A DNA stretch of 64,000 bases from Methylophilus sp. 42 (GTDB lineage Bacteria > Pseudomonadota > Gammaproteobacteria > Burkholderiales > Methylophilaceae), in contig NZ_KB913031.1 in NCBI RefSeq assembly GCF_000384155.1, positions 558,001-622,000 of the forward strand. Direction: 5' to 3'. Below the pieces are notes generated by a model. It did not search any database and was not told the origin of the DNA. It saw only the letters and a program-made list of their open reading frames with translations. A program made the translations under genes and the position numbers. Shown piece by piece: positions 39,693-47,760 of this stretch (the first letter of the stretch is position 1; every line of letters begins with the position of its first letter).

Positions 39693-41846
39693 TTAGAACT
39701 TGTATTGCGCGCTTAGGCCAAGCAAATAGTTGCGGCCAGCGGCAGGTTCGAAGAAGCGTAAATTCGCATCATTGACACGGATTGCGCCGATGTATTCACG
39801 ATCGAACATATTTTCTACGCGGATATACTCCCTGAATGACCAGTGAGAGAGTGTTTGCTCAAAGCCTGCACGCACGTTGAATATCGTATATGACGATGCG
39901 CTATCAGAGTTGAGGTCGTCAACATACACTTTACTGTTATAGCGGCCTTCCAAAGCACTATAGAAACCAAGTGGCGCATATTTCCAGGCAACTTCACCAT
40001 AAAGTTGGTTGCGATAGGTGCCTGGAATTTTATTGCCGGACTCCACTGTTCTGGTGGCACCGGAGGAGGTGATGTAACTAAAGTCAGAGTCAAACTCTGC
40101 ATCCAGGACGCTGTAAGACAGGTAGGTTGAAATGTTGTTATCAAACTGGCTGTTCAGTGATAGCTCTACGCCCTTGCGTTTAGTTTGTTTGGCGTTACCG
40201 TAGATGCTTCTATTGGCGGCACTCGTTTCGCGCAACACGATTTCATCATCAGTATCAATTTTAAACACACTGATTGTTGCCAAGGTGTCATCATTCAAAT
40301 ACGCCTTGGCACCCACCTCATAGTTCTGGCTTTTGCTGGACTTTAAATTAAGATTAGGCGCACCATTCGTGGTTGCGTCGTAGGCGGCTTCAATAAATGT
40401 GGGTGTCTCAAAGCCTTTGCCGTAGTTTGCATATAAGTTAAAGGTAGGAGAGACTTTCCATACAATGCCCGCAACAGGGTTGGTTTTCTCGTAGGAAACA
40501 TTGCCGCTATTGTTGCCATTGTTACCAGTTCCAGTTAGAAAACGGTCTTTAACTTCAAGATTCACTTTAGTTCTTCTCAAGCCCGCGTGGATATCAATGG
40601 TGTCGGTGGCAGATAACATACCTTGAACATAGCGATCATAGTTCGTTGAGATGTTGTCTTCATCTCTATTTAAGGCATTGTTTGCGTTGTTTGCAACAGA
40701 AGTACTTCTTTTGACGCCGCCATCTGTATTGATATCCAAGCGGGTGTCGGTTGACTTCCCGTAATTCGCACCGATGTGGAAGTTATATTTCTTGCCGAAC
40801 ACTTCACCATGATTATTCCAGCGTAAGTCTGTGCCCCAGAACTCACGTGAAATTTGGCTAGCACGGCCTACACTAGTCGTTGCGCTGGTCGAGAGGTATT
40901 GCAGGTTCTCTCGGGTACCCACGTAGTTTACAAAGTTAAGCGAGTTGTTTTCATTAAATGCATGTTCCAAGTTAAAGCCAACTTGGGTATGGCTACGGCT
41001 CACTCTGGTGTCTGCGCGTAATACACTGTTAGGCACGGCCTTGGGGTTGTTGAATGCAGATGGGTCGTTTGCTGTGGCGACGCGTGGTAATCCTAAAGGA
41101 TCCTGTGCATCTTGTTGGAACCAGTTAACCAAGGTCGTCAGTTTGGTGTCTTCTGTGATGTTGATCTTGAATTTTGCCGTCGCCATTTGCTTGTCACTGG
41201 TGCTATGGTCGCGGTATCCATCTGAACTAAAGTTCGAGACATTGAGCATATACTCCAAGCCTTCATATTGACCGGCTGCTTCCATGATTTCACGTTTGGT
41301 ATCGTAACTGCCGAACATGGTTGTTGCGCCCAGTGTCGGTGTGGCTGGTGCATCTCTTGTAAACATCTGGATCACCCCCCCGGATGAGTTGCCGTAAAGA
41401 GATGAGAACGGGCCGCGCATGACTTCAATGCTTTTGATCGATGACAGATCTACAACCCCAGGCTGGCCCTGGCCATCTGGCATGGTGAGAGGAATGCCAT
41501 CGACATAGACGCGGATGCCGCGTACACCGAAAGATGAGCGTGAACCGAAGCCGCGGCTGGAGATTTGTGGATCTTGTGCTTGCTGTGTCCTGTTTTGTGC
41601 CGTGATGCCAGGCACGCGAATCAGGCTTTCGGACAGGTTCATTTGCAACTGGCCGTCTTTGATATTCTTTTGCTCAACCACATCAATGGCCACAGGCAAG
41701 TCGAAGCTGTTTTGTGCCTGACGGGTAGCTGTGACAACGACTGGCGAAAGTGTGAGGGTTTTTTCTTCGTCCGCCATGGCTTGTGGCATATTGCCAAAGG
41801 CAGCAGAAAGGGCGATGTATAAGGGCGTAAAACGAGGTGCGCGCAT
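39693..41846 (-). CDS. TonB-dependent outer membrane receptor, YncD/PqqU-like
   Basis: 717 residues. Signal peptide about 1-25 (ends PQAMA), then a plug domain with the TonB box-like [11 protein letters not shown], and a 22-strand barrel ending in a terminal phenylalanine (LSAQYKF). The plug signature [20 protein letters not shown] then [13 protein letters not shown] is the one I recall from E. coli YncD, renamed PqqU after it was shown to take up pyrroloquinoline quinone; length also agrees (about 700). Other iron or siderophore substrates cannot be excluded. It sits between coaBC and dut, with a 28-bp palindrome 60 bp before its start. Single gene with its own terminator. Confidence 0.85.
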   Translation of the reverse strand: MRAPRFTPLYIALSAAFGNMPQAMADEEKTLTLSPVVVTATRQAQNSFDLPVAIDVVEQKNIKDGQLQMNLSESLIRVPGITAQNRTQQAQDPQISSRGFGSRSSFGVRGIRVYVDGIPLTMPDGQGQPGVVDLSSIKSIEVMRGPFSSLYGNSSGGVIQMFTRDAPATPTLGATTMFGSYDTKREIMEAAGQYEGLEYMLNVSNFSSDGYRDHSTSDKQMATAKFKINITEDTKLTTLVNWFQQDAQDPLGLPRVATANDPSAFNNPKAVPNSVLRADTRVSRSHTQVGFNLEHAFNENNSLNFVNYVGTRENLQYLSTSATTSVGRASQISREFWGTDLRWNNHGEVFGKKYNFHIGANYGKSTDTRLDINTDGGVKRSTSVANNANNALNRDEDNISTNYDRYVQGMLSATDTIDIHAGLRRTKVNLEVKDRFLTGTGNNGNNSGNVSYEKTNPVAGIVWKVSPTFNLYANYGKGFETPTFIEAAYDATTNGAPNLNLKSSKSQNYEVGAKAYLNDDTLATISVFKIDTDDEIVLRETSAANRSIYGNAKQTKRKGVELSLNSQFDNNISTYLSYSVLDAEFDSDFSYITSSGATRTVESGNKIPGTYRNQLYGEVAWKYAPLGFYSALEGRYNSKVYVDDLNSDSASSYTIFNVRAGFEQTLSHWSFREYIRVENMFDREYIGAIRVNDANLRFFEPAAGRNYLLGLSAQYKF

Positions 41847-41905
41847 TGTAATTCTCAGTGCTAAAAATAGACTGCGCGATTGTAAGCTGAGTGTAAGCTT
41901 GGAGG

Positions 41906-41933
41906 TCTCAGTATTTTCATGAAAATACTGAGA
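41906..41933. promoter_or_regulatory. Perfect 28-bp palindrome upstream of the TonB receptor gene
   Basis: The half site is TCTCAGTATTTTCA followed by its exact reverse complement. It lies 60 bp before the receptor start and 13 bp after the coaBC stop. No T run follows on the minus strand, so an operator is as likely as an RNA hairpin. No known regulator box was recognised; it does not look like a Fur box. Confidence 0.6.
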
Positions 41934-41946
41934 ATGACCGATTTAA

Positions 41947-43143
41947 TTAGCTTGGATCAAGTTGGCTTTTAAGGTGCGTTAAGAGTTTGAATGCAATGTT
42001 AATTTTGTCATCTGTGCCCAGTGCATATTCGCCGTGTTGGTCGATGACGGTGACTGCGTTCTGGTCGCTGCCCATGGCGGTATTGGCGTGATTGGCCACT
42101 ATCATGGGGATGCGTTTTGCCAGTCTTTTTTGCTTGGCATAATCGACTACTTGTTCTGTTTCTGCCGCAAAGCCAACGCAATAGGGCGGGTTGGGTAAAG
42201 AAGCAACGTCTGCCAGAATGTCTTTGTTTTTTATGAGTTTCACCGTAAGTGTTTCCTCACTTTTTTTGATTTTCTGCTCAGAGGAAACATCAGGTCTGTA
42301 GTCGGCAACGGCAGCGACACTTATAAATATGTCCTGGCTGGCAATATGTTGCATCACGGTTTGGTACATGTCTTGCGCGCTACTGGCAAAGTAGGCCTGG
42401 CTGGTTGTCGGGCGCGTGGCGCTCGCATGACCATATACCAATGTGACTTCTGCGCCCATGCGCATGGCGATCTGCGCCAGGGCATAGCCCATTTTTCCGC
42501 TACTCAAGTTGGTGATGCCGCGCACCGGGTCCAGCTTTTCCAGCGTGGCACCGGCCGTGATCATGATTTTTTTGCCAGCTAACCATTTAGGCGTAAAAAA
42601 GCTGTTTACCTCTTCCAGCAAGTCTTCTGGCTCGAGCATCCGGCCTTGGCCAACCTCACCGCATGCCTGTTCCCCGCTGTCAGGGCCTAATGTCGTGATG
42701 CCGTCTTGTTGTAATTGCACGATGTTACGCTGTGTTGCAGGGTTCTCCCACATTTGCCTGTTCATTGCTGGCGCCACCAGGAGTGGGCACTCACGTGCAA
42801 GGCATAATGTGGAAAGTAAATCGTTGGCAAAACCATGTGTCAGTTTGGCGAGAAAATCCGCACTGGCAGGCGCTACTAGAATAGCATCTGCTTTGCGGCT
42901 GAGCTCTATGTGCGGCATGCCGTTAGGAATGCGCTGATCCCAGCTGTCGACAAACACCGGGTTGCCGGACAATGCCTGCAAGGTCGTGGGCGTCATAAAG
43001 TGCGTCGCTGCTTCAGTCATCACCACTTGTACGCTATGGCCTTGTTTGACCAGTAAGCGCACCAGTTCTGCCGTCTTGTAAGCGGCAATGCCGCCAGTCA
43101 CGCCTAGCAGCAGATGGCGGGAATGTGAGTGCGTTGGAATCAT
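41947..43143 (-). CDS. coaBC: Bifunctional phosphopantothenoylcysteine decarboxylase / phosphopantothenate-cysteine ligase
   Basis: 398 residues. CoaC flavoprotein half (about 1-185): GVTGGIAAYK, PAMNRQMW and the active-site cysteine in GEQACGEVGQGRM. CoaB half: KKIMITAGATLEKLDPVRGI, NLSSGKMGYALAQ, AAVADYRP and the lysine motif LIKNKDIL. Catalyses two steps of coenzyme A synthesis from phosphopantothenate. In many proteobacteria it stands beside dut and radC; here radC is nearby in the opposite direction. Confidence 0.96.
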   Translation of the reverse strand: MIPTHSHSRHLLLGVTGGIAAYKTAELVRLLVKQGHSVQVVMTEAATHFMTPTTLQALSGNPVFVDSWDQRIPNGMPHIELSRKADAILVAPASADFLAKLTHGFANDLLSTLCLARECPLLVAPAMNRQMWENPATQRNIVQLQQDGITTLGPDSGEQACGEVGQGRMLEPEDLLEEVNSFFTPKWLAGKKIMITAGATLEKLDPVRGITNLSSGKMGYALAQIAMRMGAEVTLVYGHASATRPTTSQAYFASSAQDMYQTVMQHIASQDIFISVAAVADYRPDVSSEQKIKKSEETLTVKLIKNKDILADVASLPNPPYCVGFAAETEQVVDYAKQKRLAKRIPMIVANHANTAMGSDQNAVTVIDQHGEYALGTDDKINIAFKLLTHLKSQLDPS

Positions 43144-43243
43144 GGCTGCATTTTAACTGTAAACCACATGCAATTGCCATTTCTCGGCTATGTAGCATTT
43201 TCTTTAAAAATGTTAACATTGGGTCATCGGTGGGGTGGGGCGC

Positions 43244-44011
43244 ATGATAAAGTTAGTCAGAATTTTGTTCTGGGTGGTTGTGGTGCTAACTGCATTGATG
43301 CAGCTTTGGCAAGAGTATCTCACCTTGCAATGGCGCAAGCCTTTGAACGTGACGGTATACCCAGTCAATGCTGATGGTGCTCCCGTGGTGGATGCCTATA
43401 TTGCCAGCTTACGTGCGCAGGACTTTGACATCATTGTGCAGTTCTTTTCGCGTGAAGCCCTGAAGTATCGATTGCCTTTGCGTAGACCTGTGACAGTTTA
43501 TTTAGGGCCTGAAATTCACGATATCCCTCCCGCGCCACCAGCGGTCAATGGGCAATTATTGGATATTATTTTGTGGAGCCTTAAGTTTCGATGGTTTAGC
43601 TGGCAGCATCAGCCTGAAGTAGGTGTGCCCATCGATATCAAGCTGTATCTGTTGTATCACGACCCGTCACAGCATCGCCATTTGTTGCATTCCACCGCTT
43701 TGCACAAAGGCCGCATTGGCCGCGTTAATCTGTTTGCCGAAAACAGTCAGCATGCCACCAATGCCATCATTATCAGTCATGAATTACTGCATACCTTGAG
43801 CGCTTCAGATAAGTATGACTTGAACACCAGCCTGCCTTTGTTCCCACAAGGCTATGCCGAGCCTTATGCGCAACCGCGCTATCCTCAGGCAATGGCCGAA
43901 GTGATGGCGGGCAAAGTGCCACAAACGCCACAAAACGCGCGCATGGCTAAAAATCTGGACGCCGTGGTGATCGGCAGGCCCACCGCGCGTGAAATTGGCT
44001 GGTCAAAGTAA
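43244..44011 (+). CDS. Membrane-anchored putative zinc metallopeptidase (HExxH), function unknown
   Basis: 255 residues from ATG 43244 (GGTGGGG upstream; a GTG three codons earlier is possible). One N-terminal membrane helix (about 5-22), then a soluble domain that should face the periplasm. The clearest motif is IIISHELLHTLSASDKYD, an HExxH zinc-binding and catalytic signature; FPQGYAEPY downstream could give the third ligand. I do not recognise the family. It is 12 nt before radC and probably cotranscribed. Metallopeptidase activity is inference from the motif. Confidence 0.7.
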   Translation: MIKLVRILFWVVVVLTALMQLWQEYLTLQWRKPLNVTVYPVNADGAPVVDAYIASLRAQDFDIIVQFFSREALKYRLPLRRPVTVYLGPEIHDIPPAPPAVNGQLLDIILWSLKFRWFSWQHQPEVGVPIDIKLYLLYHDPSQHRHLLHSTALHKGRIGRVNLFAENSQHATNAIIISHELLHTLSASDKYDLNTSLPLFPQGYAEPYAQPRYPQAMAEVMAGKVPQTPQNARMAKNLDAVVIGRPTAREIGWSK

Positions 44012-44023
44012 GCGGGAGGCACG

Positions 44024-44698
44024 ATGGCAATCACTGATTGGCCCGAACAAGAGCGTCCGCGTGAGAAATTATTGCGTGCGGGTGCCGCAGCTTTGTCTGA
44101 CGCAGAGTTGCTGGCCATTTTTTTGCGTGTCGGCATGACTGGCAAAACCGCTGTGGATCTGGCGCGTGATCTGTTACAGCATTTTCAAAGCCTGAATGGC
44201 GTGTTTTCTGCGGATGTGCAGCAGATGACGGCTGTACCGGGCATGGGCACGAGCAAATATTGCCAGTTGCAGGCGGTGCTCGAGATGAGCAAGCGTGCGC
44301 TGGGTGAAGCCTTGCAGCAAAAAGATAGTTTTCGTTCGCCCAATCAGGTCAAGGACTATTTACAGTTGCAATTGTCGCATCTGCAGCGCGAAGTGTTCGG
44401 CTTGATGTTTCTGGATGCGCAGAATCGCCTGATTGCCTATGAAACCTTGTTTGAAGGCAGCTTGATGCAAACCAGCGTTTATCCGCGAGAGGTCGTGAAG
44501 CGTGCACTGGCCTTAAATGCGGCAGCAGTGATATTGAGCCATAATCACCCAGGGGGTAATGCAGCACCCAGTCGTGCTGATGAGCAATTGACCATCAGTT
44601 TGAAAGACGCTTTAAACCTGGTGGATATCAAGGTGCTTGATCACATTATTGTGGCCAGGCAGGAAACGTTTTCGTTTAGCGAGCGGGGATTGATTTGA
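44024..44698 (+). CDS. radC: RadC family JAMM-domain protein
   Basis: 224 residues (UPF0758). N-terminal UvrC-like helix-hairpin-helix ([19 protein letters not shown]) and C-terminal JAB1/MPN domain with the metal motif [15 protein letters not shown]. The old link to recombinational repair is not supported in E. coli; biochemical role unsettled. Follows the HExxH gene by 12 nt and lies next to coaBC in the opposite direction, a common neighbourhood. Confidence 0.95.
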   Translation: MAITDWPEQERPREKLLRAGAAALSDAELLAIFLRVGMTGKTAVDLARDLLQHFQSLNGVFSADVQQMTAVPGMGTSKYCQLQAVLEMSKRALGEALQQKDSFRSPNQVKDYLQLQLSHLQREVFGLMFLDAQNRLIAYETLFEGSLMQTSVYPREVVKRALALNAAAVILSHNHPGGNAAPSRADEQLTISLKDALNLVDIKVLDHIIVARQETFSFSERGLI

Positions 44699-44719
44699 GA
44701 TGTGCAGGCAGGGAGGTGG

Positions 44720-44795
44720 TGGTGGGTGCTAACGGGGTCGAACCGCTGACATTCGCCTTGTAAGGGCGACGCTCTACCAACTGAGCTAAGCACCC
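44720..44795 (-). tRNA. tRNA-Val (anticodon TAC)
   Basis: 76 nt on the minus strand: acceptor GGGTGCT pairs with AGCACCC, discriminator A, encoded CCA. Anticodon loop CTTACAA gives TAC, reading GTA/GTG. Its 3' end lies 22 nt from the radC stop. Confidence 0.96.
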
Positions 44796-44898
44796 ATGCC
44801 TTGCAACGAAGGCCGCATTATACCGAAACTCTTTTTTCCTGCAAGAGCCCGCAAAAAAATTATTGGGGGTTTGTGAGAAGGGCGGTGAGCGGGCAGCT

Positions 44899-45132
44899 CT
44901 AAACCGTCAATCGTTTGGTGATATTGATTAATTGCAGTGAGATGTCGGCCATGCCGGTTTTGCGTTTGTCAGCCATTTCGGATAATAAAGAATACGCTTG
45001 TTCTTCGCTCAGGTCGCGCTGGTGCATCAAAATATCCTTGGCGGAGTCGACCAGCTTCTGGTCTTCCATGCTCAGGATGATGCGTGGCTTTGAGAAAGGT
45101 GGGGCTGGCATGTCGGGGCTGGCGGGTCTCAT
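44899..45132 (-). CDS. Stand-alone ANTAR-domain RNA-binding protein
   Basis: 77 residues. From about residue 22 the sequence MEDQKLVDSAKDILMHQRDL then SEEQAYSLLSEMADKRKTGM then ADISLQLINITKRL follows the ANTAR pattern (helix with AKxxLM, then a three-helix part with LSExxAxxxL and A-D-I/V), the RNA-binding output domain of AmiR, NasT and EutV. No receiver or sensor domain is present; only about 20 residues precede it, so its signal input is unknown. The start is uncertain (ATG 45132 or ATG 45069). A weak hairpin with a T run (45152-45171, minus strand) lies in its leader. It is divergent from cstA, whose leader carries hairpins. ANTAR proteins act as antiterminators in known cases. Confidence 0.72.
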   Translation of the reverse strand: MRPASPDMPAPPFSKPRIILSMEDQKLVDSAKDILMHQRDLSEEQAYSLLSEMADKRKTGMADISLQLINITKRLTV

Positions 45133-45203
45133 TGATACTCATGGAAAAATTTTGCTACTTCAATTTAGCAATCTGCATGCCAGTTGGTGAGTTTTTGTTA
45201 ATG

Positions 45204-45236
45204 CAATGATTTTAAACAATAATTCAATGATTTTAA
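45204..45236. promoter_or_regulatory. 12-bp direct repeat upstream of the cstA promoter
   Basis: CAATGATTTTAA occurs exactly at 45204-45215 and 45225-45236, a 21-bp period (two helical turns). The second copy covers the position of a -35 element. Arrangement resembles activator sites read by LytTR-type regulators, which recognise two direct repeats about 21-22 bp apart. Confidence 0.65.
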
Positions 45237-45240
45237 GCCC

Positions 45241-45249
45241 TGGTATACT
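45241..45249 (+). promoter_or_regulatory. Extended -10 promoter of cstA
   Basis: TGGTATACT is an extended -10 (TGN plus TATACT). No good -35 is visible; the direct repeat takes its place, which fits an activator-dependent promoter with a start near 45256. Confidence 0.55.
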
Positions 45250-45259
45250 GATGCGCACA

Positions 45260-45348
45260 GGTGCTTTTGTGCACCACAGCAGTGCCGTTGCACCACCGCA
45301 ACAGGTGTTGGTGACTCATGGTGCTTTTTGCGCACAGTGAGGCTTTTT
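45260..45348 (+). promoter_or_regulatory. Structured cstA leader: two 5-bp/6-nt-loop hairpins and a terminator-like hairpin
   Basis: Hairpin A: GGTGC/GCACC with loop TTTTGT (45260-45275). Hairpin B: GTTGC/GCAAC with loop ACCACC (45287-45302). Hairpin C: CTCAT-GTGC with GCAC-GTGAG-type arms (45315-45341, one G-A mismatch, one G-T pair), then GC and five T (45344-45348). The order is what an attenuated leader would show. The hexaloops do not carry the A1 and G4 of known ANTAR targets (only the A1 of hairpin B), so the link to the ANTAR gene is a hypothesis. Confidence 0.45.
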
Positions 45349-45393
45349 GTTACAGTGCAAATCATTAAAAAAACAGGAAAGAATTCCATCATT

Positions 45394-47445
45394 ATGAAAG
45401 CTTTTTGGAGTCGTGCAGGCTGGGCCAGTGTGGCCTTGTTGGGGGCAGCTGCACTGGCGCATGTCGCTATGGCGCGAGGGGAGTCATTAAATGCATTGTG
45501 GTTGATTACGGCCGCGGTGTGCGTGTATTTGATCGGTTACCGTTTTTATTCAGCCTGGATTGCGGCCAATGTGCTGGCCATTGATGCCACGCGTGCGACG
45601 CCAGCGGAACGCTTGAACAATGGACGCGATTATGTGCCGACCAACCGCTGGGTGGTATTTGGCCACCATTTTGCCGCCATTGCTGGGCCGGGCCCGCTGG
45701 TAGGGCCGACCCTGGCGGCGCAATTCGGCTACTTGCCGGGCACATTGTGGATTTTAATCGGCGCGGTGCTGGGCGGCGCAGTGCAGGATATGGTCACACT
45801 GTTTTTGTCTACCCGCCGCAATGGGCGTAGCCTGGGGCAGATGGCGCGTGATGAAATCGGGGCGATTGGCGGTACGGCGGCAATGATAGGCACATTCTTA
45901 ATCATGATTATCCTGATCGCCGTGCTAGGCCTGGTCGTGGTGAATGCTATGAAACACAGCCCATGGGGAACCTCCACCGTGGCAGCCACGATTCCGATTG
46001 CCATGCTGGTCGGCGTGTATATGCGCTATTTGCGTCCTGGCCGCGTGCTTGAGGCCTCCTTGCTGGGCGTGATTTTATTGCTGGCATCTGTCGTCTTTGG
46101 CGGCTGGATAGATCATCACCCGGTGTTGGCGGCCATGTTTGATCATGAAGGTCTGCCGCTGGCGTTTAGCGTGATTGCCTACGGCTTTGCCGCGGCGGTG
46201 TTGCCGGTGTGGCTATTGTTGGCGCCGCGCGATTATTTATCTACGTATATGAAGCTGGGGACGGTGTTTATGCTGGCCATTGCGATTTTATGGTTGCGAC
46301 CAGAAATCCATATGCCTGCGATCACGCCTTTTATTGACGGTACCGGCCCGATCTTTGGCGGTAAATTATTTCCGTTCGTGTTTATCACTATCGCTTGCGG
46401 CGCGATTTCAGGCTTTCATGCCTTGATTGCCAGCGGCACCACGCCCAAGTTGATCACCAGTGAAGGAGATATCCGCATGATTGGTTATGGCGCCATGTTG
46501 CTGGAAAGCTTTGTGGCGATTATGGCCATGATCGCCGCTACTGTGCTGGAGCCGGGTGTCTATTTCGCGATCAACAGTCCGGCCGGTGTGGTTGGTAAAG
46601 AAGCGCTGGATGCCGTGAATACCATCAGCGGCTGGGGTTATCAGGTAACCGTTGAGCAGATGCAACATTTAGCCAGCGCGATGGGCGAAAGCACCTTGTT
46701 TGCCCGCACCGGAGGTGCCCCCAGCCTTGCCGTGGGCATGGCCAGTATTTTAGGCACGGTGTTTGGCGAACATCTGCTGGCCTTGTGGTACCACTTTGCC
46801 ATTATGTTTGAAGCCATATTTATCCTCACCACGCTGGATGCCGGTACGCGCGTGGGCCGCTTTATGCTGCAGGATATGCTGGGCAATCTGCATCCCAAGC
46901 TAGGTGAAACCTCTTACACGCCTTCGGTGATTCTCACTAGTGCGCTGGTGGTGGCTGGCTGGGGCTACTTTCTTTATATCGGCGTCATTGACCCGAATGG
47001 TGGCGTCAATATTCTGTGGCCCCTGTTTGGTATTGCCAACCAGATGCTGGCGGCGATTGCGCTCTCTGTGGCAACCGGCGTGCTGATTAAGTCCAGTAAG
47101 GTTGGCAAGGCCTGGATCACTGGCTTGCCATTGATCTGGCTACTGGCGATTACCACGACTGCGGCCTATGAAAAAGTTTTCAGTAGCGATATCCGCGTTG
47201 GCTTTTTTGCGGCAGCAAAGGATTTGTCGCAAAAACTGGCTGGTGGCGTTTTGCCACCAGAAAAAGCCGCTGTGGCACCACAGTTAATTTTTAACCAGCA
47301 ACTGGATGCCTGGTTAACATTATTTTTTGTCGCCATGTTATGGGTGGTAGTGCTGGATATGGCCAGGATGAGTCGCCGCTATTTTGCTCGACTGCCGGTC
47401 AGGCCGTCGAGTGAGGTGGCTTATGTTGCCTCGCGCTTGGTTTAA
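45394..47445 (+). CDS. cstA: CstA/BtsT family transporter (pyruvate or peptide uptake)
   Basis: 683 residues from ATG 45394 (AGGAAAG 12 nt upstream; an upstream TTG extension is not family-like). Many membrane helices. Signatures: YRFYSAWIAANVLAID, NNGRDYVPTNRWVVFGHHFA then AIAGPGPLVGPTLAAQFGYL, and FMLQDMLGNLHPKLG. CstA was first called a peptide transporter; E. coli BtsT and CstA transport pyruvate with protons. Downstream lies the small ybdD-type gene, as in E. coli. For a C1-using organism a pyruvate transporter suggests scavenging or overflow recapture. Confidence 0.93.
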   Translation: MKAFWSRAGWASVALLGAAALAHVAMARGESLNALWLITAAVCVYLIGYRFYSAWIAANVLAIDATRATPAERLNNGRDYVPTNRWVVFGHHFAAIAGPGPLVGPTLAAQFGYLPGTLWILIGAVLGGAVQDMVTLFLSTRRNGRSLGQMARDEIGAIGGTAAMIGTFLIMIILIAVLGLVVVNAMKHSPWGTSTVAATIPIAMLVGVYMRYLRPGRVLEASLLGVILLLASVVFGGWIDHHPVLAAMFDHEGLPLAFSVIAYGFAAAVLPVWLLLAPRDYLSTYMKLGTVFMLAIAILWLRPEIHMPAITPFIDGTGPIFGGKLFPFVFITIACGAISGFHALIASGTTPKLITSEGDIRMIGYGAMLLESFVAIMAMIAATVLEPGVYFAINSPAGVVGKEALDAVNTISGWGYQVTVEQMQHLASAMGESTLFARTGGAPSLAVGMASILGTVFGEHLLALWYHFAIMFEAIFILTTLDAGTRVGRFMLQDMLGNLHPKLGETSYTPSVILTSALVVAGWGYFLYIGVIDPNGGVNILWPLFGIANQMLAAIALSVATGVLIKSSKVGKAWITGLPLIWLLAITTTAAYEKVFSSDIRVGFFAAAKDLSQKLAGGVLPPEKAAVAPQLIFNQQLDAWLTLFFVAMLWVVVLDMARMSRRYFARLPVRPSSEVAYVASRLV

Positions 47446-47454
47446 GGAGGCGAA

Positions 47455-47649
47455 ATGCGTACGTATTGGTTAAAGCAAGTCTGGCAGCGGGTACGCCAGC
47501 TCTCTGGGGATGATGCTTATGAGCGTTATCTGGCCCATTATGCAGGCACGCATGCCGGGCAGCCAGAAGCGCATGCGCCGCTTTCACGCGCCGAATTCTT
47601 CAAGCAGTGGCAAGACCAAAAGTGGACCGGGATTAAGCGCTGCTGCTAG
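47455..47649 (+). CDS. YbdD/YjiX family small protein
   Basis: 64 residues, DUF466 family: YLAHYAGTHAGQPEAHAPLS then RAEFFKQWQDQKWTG and the terminal pair CC (IKRCC). Nine bases after cstA, preceded by AAGGAGG. The same pair (cstA-ybdD, btsT-yjiX) occurs in enterobacteria; the role of the small partner is not known to me. Confidence 0.9.
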   Translation: MRTYWLKQVWQRVRQLSGDDAYERYLAHYAGTHAGQPEAHAPLSRAEFFKQWQDQKWTGIKRCC

Positions 47650-47760
47650 CAGTGCATAAGGCATCGCTTGTTCACCTGAATGTAACAAACCTGTTTCAGG
47701 CGCGCATGCGGCTGCGGATTCAGTTAAAATAAGATTTTAACGACAATCCTAGTGTTTCTC

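Noticed and set aside
41906-41933. The 28-bp palindrome as a Fur box
   Set aside because: It does not match the GATAATGATAATCATTATC-type pattern beyond AT richness.
44720-44795. tRNA-Val 3' end as an integration site for a mobile element
   Set aside because: No duplicated tRNA 3' end, integrase or phage-like genes on either side; neighbours are ordinary chromosomal genes.
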